Assembly: GCF_900113005.1 (NCBI RefSeq)
Contig: NZ_FONW01000008.1
Span: forward strand, 124,001-188,000
Reading direction: 5' to 3'
DNA length: 64,000 bases
Source of the DNA: Sunxiuqinia elliptica
GTDB taxonomy: Bacteria; Bacteroidota; Bacteroidia; Bacteroidales; Prolixibacteraceae
In this document: positions 17,386-25,289 of the stretch, piece by piece
Numbering within the stretch: position 1 is the stretch's first letter
Layout: each line of letters opens with the position of its first letter
Notes under the pieces: model-generated
Databases searched by the model: none
Seen by the model: only the letters and a program-made list of their open reading frames with translations
What the model was told of the DNA's origin: nothing
Translations under genes and position numbers: made by a program

Positions 17386-18255
17386 ATGAAAAATTTATTA
17401 ATCTCTTTTCTTGCGTTAATTGCTCTACAGGCGTGTAACGACGAAGCACCTTCGATTCCGGATCACGCCCAGGATTTAACCAATAAAGAAGAAAACACCT
17501 ACGGATTGGACAACGATAGTCAAGATAAACTTGAAAGCCTGAAGGTGATGACTTATAACATCCACGCTTGCAACCCGCCTTCCCAACCGGGAATAGCCGA
17601 CCTTGATGCCATTGCAAATGCCATCAATGAAGCTGATCCGGATATTGTATTGCTTCAGGAAGTCGATAAAAACACCGGAAGGAATGGTTTTACTGGCAAC
17701 CAAAGTAAAGAGCTAGGGAAATTAACCCAAATGAACTATCGCTTCTTCTCTGCTATCCTATACATGAAAGGGTACTACGGAGTGGCTGTTTTAAGTAAGT
17801 ATCCGTTAAAGGACTCTCAAAAGTACATGCTCCCCAAACAATCGGGCACGGAACAACGAGTTCTGGGAACTGCTATTGTTGACCTTCCTGGCGTTGATTC
17901 GGTCATGGTAGCCTGTACGCACTTGGAAGCCAAAAGCGCCAATAACCGCATCGAACAAGTTCGGGAGCTAGTACAACAACTGGGAACAACGCAAGTTCCG
18001 GTGATCCTTGGTGGCGACTTAAACGAACGTCCGGATACAGATGCCTTCTTTTCAATCTTTGATCAGACATTTACACGCACATGTCCGGGAACTGATTGTC
18101 CAGCAACCTTCAGCACCAACGATCCCAAAATTACCATCGATTACCTGGCCTATAGGCCTCAAGCAGCATTTGAAGTAAGCAACCACCAGATTGTTCAGGA
18201 AAATTATGCTTCTGATCACTTTCCGGTGATGGCAACGTTCAAATTTAACCGATAA
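17386..18255 (+). CDS. EEP-superfamily phosphodiesterase lipoprotein (first copy)
   Basis: Exported endonuclease/exonuclease/phosphatase-fold enzyme hydrolysing phosphodiester or phosphomonoester bonds with a divalent metal. Key motifs are MTYNIHACN, LLQEVDK (metal-binding Glu), LGGDLNERPD (catalytic GDxN) and the final ASDHFPVMATF (SDHxP). The frame is open from 17302, but the signal peptide with lipobox LQAC begins at the ATG at 17386 (Cys17), so I choose that start; ATG 17374 is an alternative. It sits between SusD and a surface lipoprotein in the same operon, implying action on the SusCD ligand. DNase, sphingomyelinase-like or inositol-phosphatase activity are all possible. Confidence 0.85.
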   Translation: MKNLLISFLALIALQACNDEAPSIPDHAQDLTNKEENTYGLDNDSQDKLESLKVMTYNIHACNPPSQPGIADLDAIANAINEADPDIVLLQEVDKNTGRNGFTGNQSKELGKLTQMNYRFFSAILYMKGYYGVAVLSKYPLKDSQKYMLPKQSGTEQRVLGTAIVDLPGVDSVMVACTHLEAKSANNRIEQVRELVQQLGTTQVPVILGGDLNERPDTDAFFSIFDQTFTRTCPGTDCPATFSTNDPKITIDYLAYRPQAAFEVSNHQIVQENYASDHFPVMATFKFNR

Positions 18256-18271
18256 CTTAAAGTTGATTTAA

Positions 18272-19882
18272 ATGAAACGAAATACATTATATTCAATTTT
18301 TCTGGCACTCCTTGTTTTAGCCCTTGGGTGCGAAGAGGACGACATTCGATCTGAAATTGGACCAGACATTCAGGTTCAAGAAGAATACCTGGCCTTTGAT
18401 GGCCTGAATGTTGGAGAAACAGTTAGCATTCCCGTCAATGTCAAATCAGAAAATGGCATAAAACGCCTCTCCTACTTCTTTATCACAGAAACCGCTAACG
18501 GAACCGAAACAAGCGATGCCGTACATTTTGATGATCCGGCACAACCGACAAGCATTCAAAAGGAAATTTCCTTTGAAGCTGTTCCAAAAACACTGGAGAT
18601 GGTTCTTGTTGCCTTTGACAGCTACAACAAAAGCTCAGAGATCCATATTCCATTCGAGAACATTCGCGAGCTCCCATCGCTTTCATTTACCGACAATGTA
18701 GACTACCGCGAAACAGTATTCGAAAATAAACTGCTTAATATTAGTGGAACCATCTCCTCGGAACATGAAGTTAAGAAGATTAGCTACGCCACGATTGTCA
18801 ACAATGAATCTTCTTCGGAGCAAGCCATCGATTTTTCAAATGGCGAGAGCATTAGCTTTTCTGCACAAGTAAAAGTTGTAAAAGGCTTGCAAGAAATCAT
18901 CATCAAAGCCGAAAATGTTTATGAAGGGTCAGTGGTTGATACCTTCCGAATTGGTGCTGTTGTTGATGATGCAGTAGCCATTACCATGGAGAACGGAATT
19001 ACAGAAATTAGCAATTTGTATGCCGGACAAACCAATAGCCTGAAAGGAACAATCGCTTCTGGCTCCGACCTTGTTTCATTTTCTTATGCCATTAAACAAG
19101 ACGGCAGCTATGGCGAAGAAACAGCTATTCCGCTTGGGACACCAATTGACGAATTTCCTTTTGAAATTAGCATTGAAGGCGAAACAGGAATGCAAGCAGT
19201 ACGTTTTTCCGGAGAAAACGCCAATAGCAACAAGCTGGAGTTGGAATTGGCCATTCAACGAGTCAATCTGCCGTTGGTTTACTTGAAAGATGTTGAATTA
19301 ACAACTGAAATCGGAGCTGGAAAGCCCAACTGGTTTGCAGCTTACCAAGCACCTCATGTCTTTGACCAGTCCTCTGCAGCACAGCATCAGGAAATGATGG
19401 ATGTAGCATTGGTCGTTCGTGGCTCTGCCCTACGCTTCTTATCTGCAACGGTATACGAAGCAGGTTCCTATTTGCCACTCATCAGTCCTTACCTCGAAGG
19501 CTTCACTCAAGCCACTTACTCCGTTGTTACCAGTAACCGGGGAAGTATTACGCCTGAATCATTTTCAAGCCTGGCCTTTGATGAAGATTTGGAAAACTTC
19601 ATTCAGGATAAAGTGATCGCATCCAATGCTGATGGCGGTGAGAACTACAATGTGGCAGGTACCAACCGGCGTACCAGTAGTGATTTGGAAGCCAACAAGG
19701 GCTTAATCATTGGTTGGGGAAGCTACCAGGACGGCAAAGCAAACAATGAGCAATTTGCTTTAATCTATGTCAAAGAGGTCAGTTTAACCGACGGAATTGG
19801 TCGTGTGAAATTTGATATCAAGTATCCACAGCCCGACTACCGAACCGAGTACAATCCGGTATCCATTAAACCTTACCGATAG
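18272..19882 (+). CDS. Surface lipoprotein with beta-sandwich repeats (SusE/F position)
   Basis: A 536-residue lipoprotein with lipobox ALGC (Cys20) followed by acidic Glu-Glu-Asp-Asp, a typical surface-export signal of Bacteroidota. Three repeated segments of about 100 residues (starting near 30, 140 and 240) share a pattern of NxxGxTxxxxGxIxSxxxxxxxSYxx, as in Ig-like or PKD-like sandwiches; the last 200 residues look different and may bind ligand. I recognise no named family. By position after SusD and the EEP enzyme it corresponds to accessory binding lipoproteins. A strong terminator follows 10 bp after the stop. Confidence 0.75.
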   Translation: MKRNTLYSIFLALLVLALGCEEDDIRSEIGPDIQVQEEYLAFDGLNVGETVSIPVNVKSENGIKRLSYFFITETANGTETSDAVHFDDPAQPTSIQKEISFEAVPKTLEMVLVAFDSYNKSSEIHIPFENIRELPSLSFTDNVDYRETVFENKLLNISGTISSEHEVKKISYATIVNNESSSEQAIDFSNGESISFSAQVKVVKGLQEIIIKAENVYEGSVVDTFRIGAVVDDAVAITMENGITEISNLYAGQTNSLKGTIASGSDLVSFSYAIKQDGSYGEETAIPLGTPIDEFPFEISIEGETGMQAVRFSGENANSNKLELELAIQRVNLPLVYLKDVELTTEIGAGKPNWFAAYQAPHVFDQSSAAQHQEMMDVALVVRGSALRFLSATVYEAGSYLPLISPYLEGFTQATYSVVTSNRGSITPESFSSLAFDEDLENFIQDKVIASNADGGENYNVAGTNRRTSSDLEANKGLIIGWGSYQDGKANNEQFALIYVKEVSLTDGIGRVKFDIKYPQPDYRTEYNPVSIKPYR

Positions 19883-19892
19883 CATTTAACCA

Positions 19893-19936
19893 GTTTCCTC
19901 TCCTAAAATTATTGCCAAAGGAGGGGAAACTTTTTT
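19893..19936 (+). terminator. Terminator ending the SusCD operon
   Basis: GTTTCCTCTCC pairs with GGAGGGGAAAC (one G-T pair) across a 16-nt loop, then TTTTTT. Confidence 0.88.
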
Positions 19937-20050
19937 ATAAAGCTTATTTTTACCGTAAAGTAACCACTTTAAGTTTTTTATCAATTAATCAGAATTTGGT
20001 TCTTTTTAAGATTAAATTGGAAACTTAAAATTCGAGACCACTGTCTTGAA

Positions 20051-20087
20051 TATCTGACTATCTAAAAATTTGTTATCTGATATCTAA
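20051..20087 (+). repeat. Direct repeat upstream of second EEP gene
   Basis: TATCTGACTATCTAA (20051-20065) is followed by TATCTGATATCTAA (20074-20087). The repeats start 23 bp apart, about two helix turns, and end 21 bp before the ATG at 20109. Such geometry suits a dimeric regulator, but none is known to bind this word. Confidence 0.5.
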
Positions 20088-20108
20088 TGTCTTATAAAAT
20101 ATAAACGA

Positions 20109-20942
20109 ATGAAAAACAGTATTTATCTTTTTAGCCTGCTTATGATTTTCCAATTGGGCTTCAGCTCATGCGGACAAAAAGCCAACTCCTCCAATTCAAC
20201 TTCTAAAAATACTCCAGAATCAATCCGAGTGATGACTTATAATGTCCATCATGCCAATCCTCCTGAAGAAGATGACGTCATTGACTTGGACGCCATCGCC
20301 CAGGTTATCCGCGAATCAAAAGCTGATTTGGTTGCCGTTCAGGAATTGGATAGCGTTGCTAAACGCTCATTGAATGTATTTCAGTTGGAAAGCCTGGCTC
20401 AAAAGTTGGATATGAACTATCATTATTTTAGCGCCATTCCTTTTCAGGGAGGAGCTTATGGCGTTGGTATTTTATCTCGCTTCCCCATTAGCAGCCCACA
20501 AAGAATAGCCTTGCCCGAATATGAAGACAAGGATGTTGAAGATCGCGTTTTAGGGGTTGTCAGTGTTAAACTGCCCAACCAGAAATCAATTTATTTTGCC
20601 TGTACGCACTGGGATGTTGTTCATGAAGAAAACCGCCTGCTTCAAGCTGAGTCCACCATTCAGCTGGCAGAACAACTGGATGCGCCAATTATTATTGGCG
20701 GTGATTTCAATGCAAGAACAGATTCTAAGCCTATGAAAATGCTGCGCCAGGTGTTTACCGATGCCAGTAAAGAATTTGCGCCAACCATTCCTACAATCAA
20801 CCCCAATCGGAAGATTGATCACATTTTATACGCCCCGGAAAAAGCATTTCAGCTAAAAACCGAAGAAGTAATTGAAGATGAGTTAGCCCAAAAAGCATCC
20901 GACCACCTACCATTCATTGTTGAGTTGCAAGTAGCGAACTAA
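20109..20942 (+). CDS. EEP-superfamily phosphodiesterase lipoprotein (second copy)
   Basis: Second exported EEP-fold hydrolase, 277 residues, lipobox FSSC (Cys21). Motifs: VMTYNVHHANPPE, VAVQELDS (metal Glu), IIGGDFNARTDS (GDFN) and KASDHLPFIVEL (SDHxP). It is clearly paralogous to the first copy at 17.4 kb (same NxHxANPP, YHYFSAI/YRFFSAI, YGVGILSR/YGVAVLSK and FACTH/VACTH segments). It lies behind the operon terminator with its own 226-bp upstream region carrying a direct repeat, so it may be separately regulated. Likely to act on the same or a related phosphoester. Confidence 0.85.
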   Translation: MKNSIYLFSLLMIFQLGFSSCGQKANSSNSTSKNTPESIRVMTYNVHHANPPEEDDVIDLDAIAQVIRESKADLVAVQELDSVAKRSLNVFQLESLAQKLDMNYHYFSAIPFQGGAYGVGILSRFPISSPQRIALPEYEDKDVEDRVLGVVSVKLPNQKSIYFACTHWDVVHEENRLLQAESTIQLAEQLDAPIIIGGDFNARTDSKPMKMLRQVFTDASKEFAPTIPTINPNRKIDHILYAPEKAFQLKTEEVIEDELAQKASDHLPFIVELQVAN

Positions 20943-21011
20943 GCATAAAATCGGCATGCAAATAAATCGTTAATTCGAGAACGGAGGCGTGCCAAAATTC
21001 TTTTTTCCTGC

Positions 21012-21066
21012 TAACTTTGCAAGCTAAATAAGAAATCACAAGAGGGTTAATGGTTAACCCTCTTTT
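21012..21066 (+). promoter_or_regulatory. -7 box and stem-loop ahead of small membrane protein gene
   Basis: TAACTTTGC (21012-21020) matches TAnnTTTGY. About 20 bp later AGAGGGTTAA-TGG-TTAACCCTCT (21041-21063) forms a 10-bp hairpin followed by TTT, like an intrinsic terminator. Flanking TAAAT-AAG/CTT-ATTTA words can lengthen the stem. The hairpin may end the upstream transcript or attenuate the gene at 21106. Confidence 0.5.
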
Positions 21067-21105
21067 AATAGCTTATTTATATCGATGTATTTAGCTATCT
21101 AAATT

Positions 21106-21504
21106 ATGCAAGTTTTAGTTGGAATTATAGTTACCCTGTTCATTCTGGTCATTGCCGGAACCTGGTTATCGAATCGTTTTGGAAAAAAGAATGTTGAGTC
21201 GGCCGAAGAAGAAGGTCCCAATATTGCCTTGGACTGCTGTGGAGCCCATGAGATTTGCGAATTTGAAGAAATGCTCAGCAATCCTGAAGAGATCGTTTAT
21301 TTCGAAGATGAAGAGTTAGATCGTTTCCAAGGCGTCTCATCCGACGATTACCAAGATGATCAAATTGAAGAATTCCGGGATGTTCTCTATACGCTGGATA
21401 GTGAAGAAATCAGAAAATGGTTACTCAGCATTGAACGGCGCAAAATTCAACTTCCTTCTGTTCTAAAACAAGAAGCAATCCAACTTCTGGCCGAAGCTCG
21501 ATAA
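21106..21504 (+). CDS. Conserved hypothetical, membrane-anchored acidic protein
   Basis: A 132-residue protein with an N-terminal membrane anchor (residues 2-20) and a very acidic cytoplasmic domain. The segment ALDCCGAHEICEFEE with two adjacent Cys and the EEIVYFEDEELDRF core are conserved in a small family of Bacteroidota proteins of unknown function (some database entries carry an unsupported phospholipase label). It ends with a helical LDSEEIRKWLLSIERRKI region. No operon partner: the next gene is convergent. Confidence 0.65.
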   Translation: MQVLVGIIVTLFILVIAGTWLSNRFGKKNVESAEEEGPNIALDCCGAHEICEFEEMLSNPEEIVYFEDEELDRFQGVSSDDYQDDQIEEFRDVLYTLDSEEIRKWLLSIERRKIQLPSVLKQEAIQLLAEAR

Positions 21505-21606
21505 AATAAATTTCAAGTTCCTGGTTGCAGTTATTGCAAACGCAGCGAAGCAATCGACTTCTAAAAGATCACTTCGCTTCGCTCGTGCTGATATTGGCTT
21601 GTAAAG

Positions 21607-22845
21607 CTACTCATCAAAGAACAGATCTTCTTTCAGCAGTTTAACTCGATCCAAAGCATAGTTGGCATTTTCGGCTCGTTCTCCTGCTTCTTTCAAATAA
21701 TTCTGATAGTAATTTAAAGCCAGAGTTTTGTTGAAATTATATTCCTCATAGGTCGTTGCAATTTCAAACAACACTTCAACCTTACGCGAATCTAGTTCAT
21801 AAGCCTTTTTATAAGCCGCAATTGATTTTTCGAACTCTCGTAATGCACCATAAACCTGTGCTAAATGATGATACATTTCAGGATGAAATTCAGGAATAGA
21901 AATATGGATTGCAAAATCGAGGTAACGGGCAGCTAGCTCTTGGTGTTTTAACCGTTTATGACATACGCCCAGGTAGAAATTGACGTAAACATCATTGGGA
22001 TTACCACTATAACATAGCTCCAAAACTTCTAAAGCCACTTCAGTGTGCTTGTTGTGATACATGCAAATTCCCTGGTTTAACAAAGTTGGGAAGGTGGTAT
22101 CATACTTTAGCAAAAAAGCATCGTAAATCTTTTGCGCCAGTTCGTAGTTTTTACCAACAAAAGCCGTATTCGCATAAGTTAAGTGCGCAGCCCGATTATC
22201 GGGGAAACGATTATGAGCAATTCGAAGTGTTTCCAAACATTTATCGAGCCTTCTACTTTTTTCATAACTCGTACTCAAGTTCATGTAAGCACTTAAATCA
22301 TTTGGATTTTGAAGCAAGTATTTTTCATACCAAGCCATGGCAGTCTTGTATTTCCCTGCTTTAAAAGCAGCCAAGGCACTGTATTTATTAAACATGAGAT
22401 TGGTTGAATCAGCCGCCTGCAGCTTCTCGAACTCCTTATAGGCTTTGCTGTAATCATTCACCCACAAATAGGCTTTTCCCAATTCATACTGCAACAGCAG
22501 ATCATTGGGCTTTAGCGATAAAGCCCGGCTGAAATCAGCAACCGCCTTCTGGCTACTGCCAATACTTTGGTAAAGATCTGCCCGGTTGGTGAGGTAGGTA
22601 ATATTGGTTGGATCCACCGACAAGGCCGCATTTAAATTCTCAATAGCAGCTGGATAATTAACCAATTGCCGATAAGCCATACTTCGCTTAAAATATAATT
22701 CGGCGGAAGGTTCTGTCTGAACTTTTTGATTGATCAACTCAATGGCTTGCTCATACTTTTGATTAAGAAGAAGTAGGTCGATTTCCTGCGAGAAGCCCAA
22801 AAGAGGCATAATTCCCAACAGGATCGTAGTTAGTTTTCTGAACAT
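21607..22845 (-). CDS. Exported TPR-repeat protein
   Basis: A 412-residue periplasmic or outer-envelope scaffold made of about ten tetratricopeptide repeats (for example LYFKRSMAYRQLVNYPAAIENLNAALSV as separate helices, YLTNRADLYQSIGSSQKAV, AYMNLSTSYEKSRRLDKCL). A Sec signal peptide occupies residues 1-19. The repeats mediate protein contacts; no enzyme domain is present. It follows the M56-TonB gene by 55 bp in the same direction and so is probably the third gene of the BlaI-type operon. Confidence 0.85.
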   Translation of the reverse strand: MFRKLTTILLGIMPLLGFSQEIDLLLLNQKYEQAIELINQKVQTEPSAELYFKRSMAYRQLVNYPAAIENLNAALSVDPTNITYLTNRADLYQSIGSSQKAVADFSRALSLKPNDLLLQYELGKAYLWVNDYSKAYKEFEKLQAADSTNLMFNKYSALAAFKAGKYKTAMAWYEKYLLQNPNDLSAYMNLSTSYEKSRRLDKCLETLRIAHNRFPDNRAAHLTYANTAFVGKNYELAQKIYDAFLLKYDTTFPTLLNQGICMYHNKHTEVALEVLELCYSGNPNDVYVNFYLGVCHKRLKHQELAARYLDFAIHISIPEFHPEMYHHLAQVYGALREFEKSIAAYKKAYELDSRKVEVLFEIATTYEEYNFNKTLALNYYQNYLKEAGERAENANYALDRVKLLKEDLFFDE

Positions 22846-22900
22846 GGCTTATCGTTTATCTAGACAGAGGCCCCAGCTTTACCAGAGCCTCTGACTTTGG

Positions 22901-24397
22901 TTATTGCAATACAAAGCTGATGGGCACCGTATACGAAACAGCAACCGGTTTGCCGTCCTGTTTCCCCGGAGTCCATTTAGGTAATTGATTCATCACGCGT
23001 AAAGCCTCATAATCCAAGGCCGTATCGACACCTCTTGCTATTTTAGTGCGTCCAACTGAACCATCTTTTTCAACAACAAAAGTGACATACACTTTACCCT
23101 GAATTCGATTTTCCTGAGCTGAAACAGGATACTTAATGCTCCGTGCAATAAACTTACGCAAAGCCAAGTCTCCTCCCGGAAATTCAGGCATTTCATCAAC
23201 AAGAGTATGAACAGGATCAGACGATTCTGACGATGAAACACCAAGCCCTGTAACAACAATGCCCTCTGTATCCGTATTTTGAGCATCTATCGCTCCTGAT
23301 TTCATCGTAATATTGATTACGCCATTTTTAGCTTTTTCACCATGGCTTTCAATGAAAGGATTATCGGCTCCTTTTAACACCTCAATGGTTTCAATTTCTG
23401 CTGGGACAATTTTATTCATTGTCTCAATATCCGATACTTCCCCGTCAATCAGGATTAGCTGATCACCCATTGGTGCTGATTTCAATTCTGTTTCCTCTTT
23501 GAAAGCTTCAGCAGAAGACTCTTTCTTCTCGCAAGCAAACACAACGAGCAAAGCAGCAACAGCCAATATTCCGATTAAATAACGGAAATTCGATTTTTTT
23601 GAAGATTTTATTTTAGTCATCATTTTTAGTCTTGATTTAATTAAAGAAGAGTTGAAATTATTGGCCACTGAAAACTGTGAACCAATAAACTGGGTGACCA
23701 AAACTTCCTTGTATTGTTGGACAGCCACCCCTTTATTTAATACTGCCTGATCGGCCATGTATTCGTGATTCTCCTTAATCACCCTTCGCAGTAACCAGAA
23801 GAATGGATTGAACCACTGAACAATAGCCAGGAACTCCAGTATTAAGATATCCACCGTATGTTTTTGGCGAATATGCTCGCTTTCGTGAGCCAGCATTTTT
23901 TCCCACCCGGAAGTGCTTTTCAAATACTTGCCCAAAAACAAGTAGTTCAGGAATGAATATGGGCTTGAGTTATCATTCAGATAGACAAAATTGATTCCGT
24001 CTTTGTACTCTTGCTGATGTCGAAAAATCAATCGAACTAACAATGAAATACGCCACAGCGTAAGCATTAACAAACTAGCTCCTACAATAAAATAAAATGT
24101 TATTAATGCCTCACTGCTGGTTAACCAACGAATCAGCGAATTGGAAACACCAGTGCTGGTTACGGTTATTGTCTCCAACACCTGCGAAGTGCCCTCTAAA
24201 GCAAGAGCAGTACCTCTTTGGCTTTCCCAAACATTGAACTGCAACAGCGGTAAAACACTTGAAAAAACAATGGCAAAGAGCAGAAACCACCGATTGGCTT
24301 TGAAGAAAGTCTGATTCCGTAGAAACACAAAATAAACCAAGGCAAGTACACCTAAACTTACGCCCGATTCAAGAATATAATTTACGAAACTATTCAT
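22901..24397 (-). CDS. M56 (BlaR1/MecR1-type) membrane protease fused to TonB C-terminal domain
   Basis: Inner-membrane sensor protease expected to inactivate the neighbouring BlaI-type repressor. Four membrane segments lie in the first 285 residues (about 8-26, 37-53, 98-118, 272-290). The zinc motif HESEH (about residues 171-175) sits on the loop before TM4, with ENHEYMADQAV supplying further residues. Instead of the penicillin-binding sensor of BlaR1, the periplasmic part holds a plug-like segment (IETIEVLKGADNP and NGVINITMKSG) and a TonB C-terminal domain (about 405-498, EFPGGDLALRKFIARSIKYP). The signal is therefore probably not a beta-lactam. It starts 64 bp after the repressor gene. 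Confidence 0.9.
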   Translation of the reverse strand: MNSFVNYILESGVSLGVLALVYFVFLRNQTFFKANRWFLLFAIVFSSVLPLLQFNVWESQRGTALALEGTSQVLETITVTSTGVSNSLIRWLTSSEALITFYFIVGASLLMLTLWRISLLVRLIFRHQQEYKDGINFVYLNDNSSPYSFLNYLFLGKYLKSTSGWEKMLAHESEHIRQKHTVDILILEFLAIVQWFNPFFWLLRRVIKENHEYMADQAVLNKGVAVQQYKEVLVTQFIGSQFSVANNFNSSLIKSRLKMMTKIKSSKKSNFRYLIGILAVAALLVVFACEKKESSAEAFKEETELKSAPMGDQLILIDGEVSDIETMNKIVPAEIETIEVLKGADNPFIESHGEKAKNGVINITMKSGAIDAQNTDTEGIVVTGLGVSSSESSDPVHTLVDEMPEFPGGDLALRKFIARSIKYPVSAQENRIQGKVYVTFVVEKDGSVGRTKIARGVDTALDYEALRVMNQLPKWTPGKQDGKPVAVSYTVPISFVLQ

Positions 24398-24461
24398 TCG
24401 TTTATAATTATTTAGTTTTTATGGAACTCGCGTATAGTCATCTTCCTATGCACAGGATAAT

Positions 24462-24857
24462 CTACCTGCTCGTTTCATCATCCTTACTTTGATTGTTTTC
24501 TAAATCTTCACCAACTTCTTTCAAAAGTTCCTCCAGATCGGCAATGCTCATCTTGTCCTCGCGGGCAAAAAACGAAACCATCTCTTTAAACGAATTGCTG
24601 AAATAGCCTTTCATAAAAGATTTCATATACCGCCGGGTATATTCCTTCTTACTAATTAGCGGAAAGTAACGATGCGTTTTTCCAAAAGCTTCATAGGCTA
24701 CAAAACCTTTTTTCTCCAAAATTCGAACAATGGTAGAAACCGTATTGTATGCCGGCTTGGGCTCGGGCATCATTTCGATTAGTTCTTTTACAAAGGCTTT
24801 TTCCTTTTTCCAAAGCAACTGCATCACCTGTTCTTCCGCTTTCGTCAATTCCTTCAT
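24462..24857 (-). CDS. BlaI/MecI-family transcriptional repressor
   Basis: A winged-helix repressor of about 131 residues. MKELTKAEEQVMQLLWK opens the DNA-binding domain, NTVSTIVRILEKKGF is the recognition region, and a helical dimerisation tail follows; this is the full BlaI plan. The frame begins at an ATG at 24887, but the promoter at 24897-24904 would start transcription almost at that codon, so the ATG at 24857, which gives the family N-terminus, is preferred. Two tandem operators directly upstream indicate autorepression. The M56 protease that should cleave it follows downstream. Confidence 0.92.
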   Translation of the reverse strand: MKELTKAEEQVMQLLWKKEKAFVKELIEMMPEPKPAYNTVSTIVRILEKKGFVAYEAFGKTHRYFPLISKKEYTRRYMKSFMKGYFSNSFKEMVSFFAREDKMSIADLEELLKEVGEDLENNQSKDDETSR

Positions 24858-24896
24858 TCGTCTAATTTTTAGATTATCAGCTAACAAATATCAAGC

Positions 24897-24939
24897 CAAA
24901 TATAACTAATTTCATAGTTTTTAAACTAAACTATTAGTT
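24897..24939 (-). promoter_or_regulatory. blaI-type promoter with tandem operator pair 1
   Basis: AACTAA-TTTC-ATAGTT (24904-24919, one mismatch) and AACTAA-ACTA-TTAGTT (24924-24939, perfect) are inverted repeats with centres 20 bp apart. On the minus strand a TATATTTG -7 box (24897-24904) touches the first operator, so bound repressor would cover the promoter. Transcription would begin near 24890, 33 nt before the repressor ATG. Confidence 0.8.
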
Positions 24940-24959
24940 ATTAAACTCAAAAAAAATAG

Positions 24960-25091
24960 TCATCCCTCGATAATGGAAGGAGTAAAAACTGTGTAAACAC
25001 CTCTCCTCCTCTCACCAAACCGAGTTCCTTCGGCGTTTAGCACAAAAGGAATTAGAAAGGTGAGCAACAAAAAATTGATCCTTGTTCTCAT
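24960..25091 (-). CDS. Putative 43-residue exported peptide under BlaI-type control
   Basis: A small open frame I found by reading the minus strand between the two operator pairs. It encodes 43 residues: a basic start MRTR, a hydrophobic core INFLLLTFLIPFVL, then NAEG, a good signal-peptidase site after NA, leaving a 23-residue mature peptide with a basic ERRRG patch and a GVYTVFTPSIIEG end. Upstream at the right distance is a near-ideal promoter (25123-25154) carrying its own operator pair. The gene is 103 bp upstream of the repressor start. It resembles no family I know. It could instead be a non-coding leader or remnant of a longer gene. Confidence 0.5.
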   Translation of the reverse strand: MRTRINFLLLTFLIPFVLNAEGTRFGERRRGVYTVFTPSIIEG

Positions 25092-25122
25092 AAGTCTAAT
25101 TTTTAATGGTTATTGATACGAA

Positions 25123-25168
25123 ACAAACATATAACTAAAAAATTAGTTTTCAAACTAAAGGATTAGTT
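25123..25168 (-). promoter_or_regulatory. Promoter with tandem operator pair 2
   Basis: Minus-strand TTTG (25151-25154), 19-bp spacer, TATGTTTGT (25123-25131): an exact Bacteroidota -33/-7 promoter. AACTAA-AAAA-TTAGTT (25133-25148) fills the spacer and AACTAA-AGGA-TTAGTT (25153-25168) overlaps the -33 box; both are perfect inverted repeats with centres 20 bp apart, identical in design to the pair before the repressor. It would drive the 43-residue peptide gene. Confidence 0.82.
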
Positions 25169-25289
25169 ATTACTTCAAATCAAAAATTATACCACTTATA
25201 ATCAATTAGATAAAATTGACTATTCTTTTGATTTTCTTTAAGGCAAGAATAAGTAGTCAAAAAAAGGGGATTACGAAAAGAAGTGAGGA

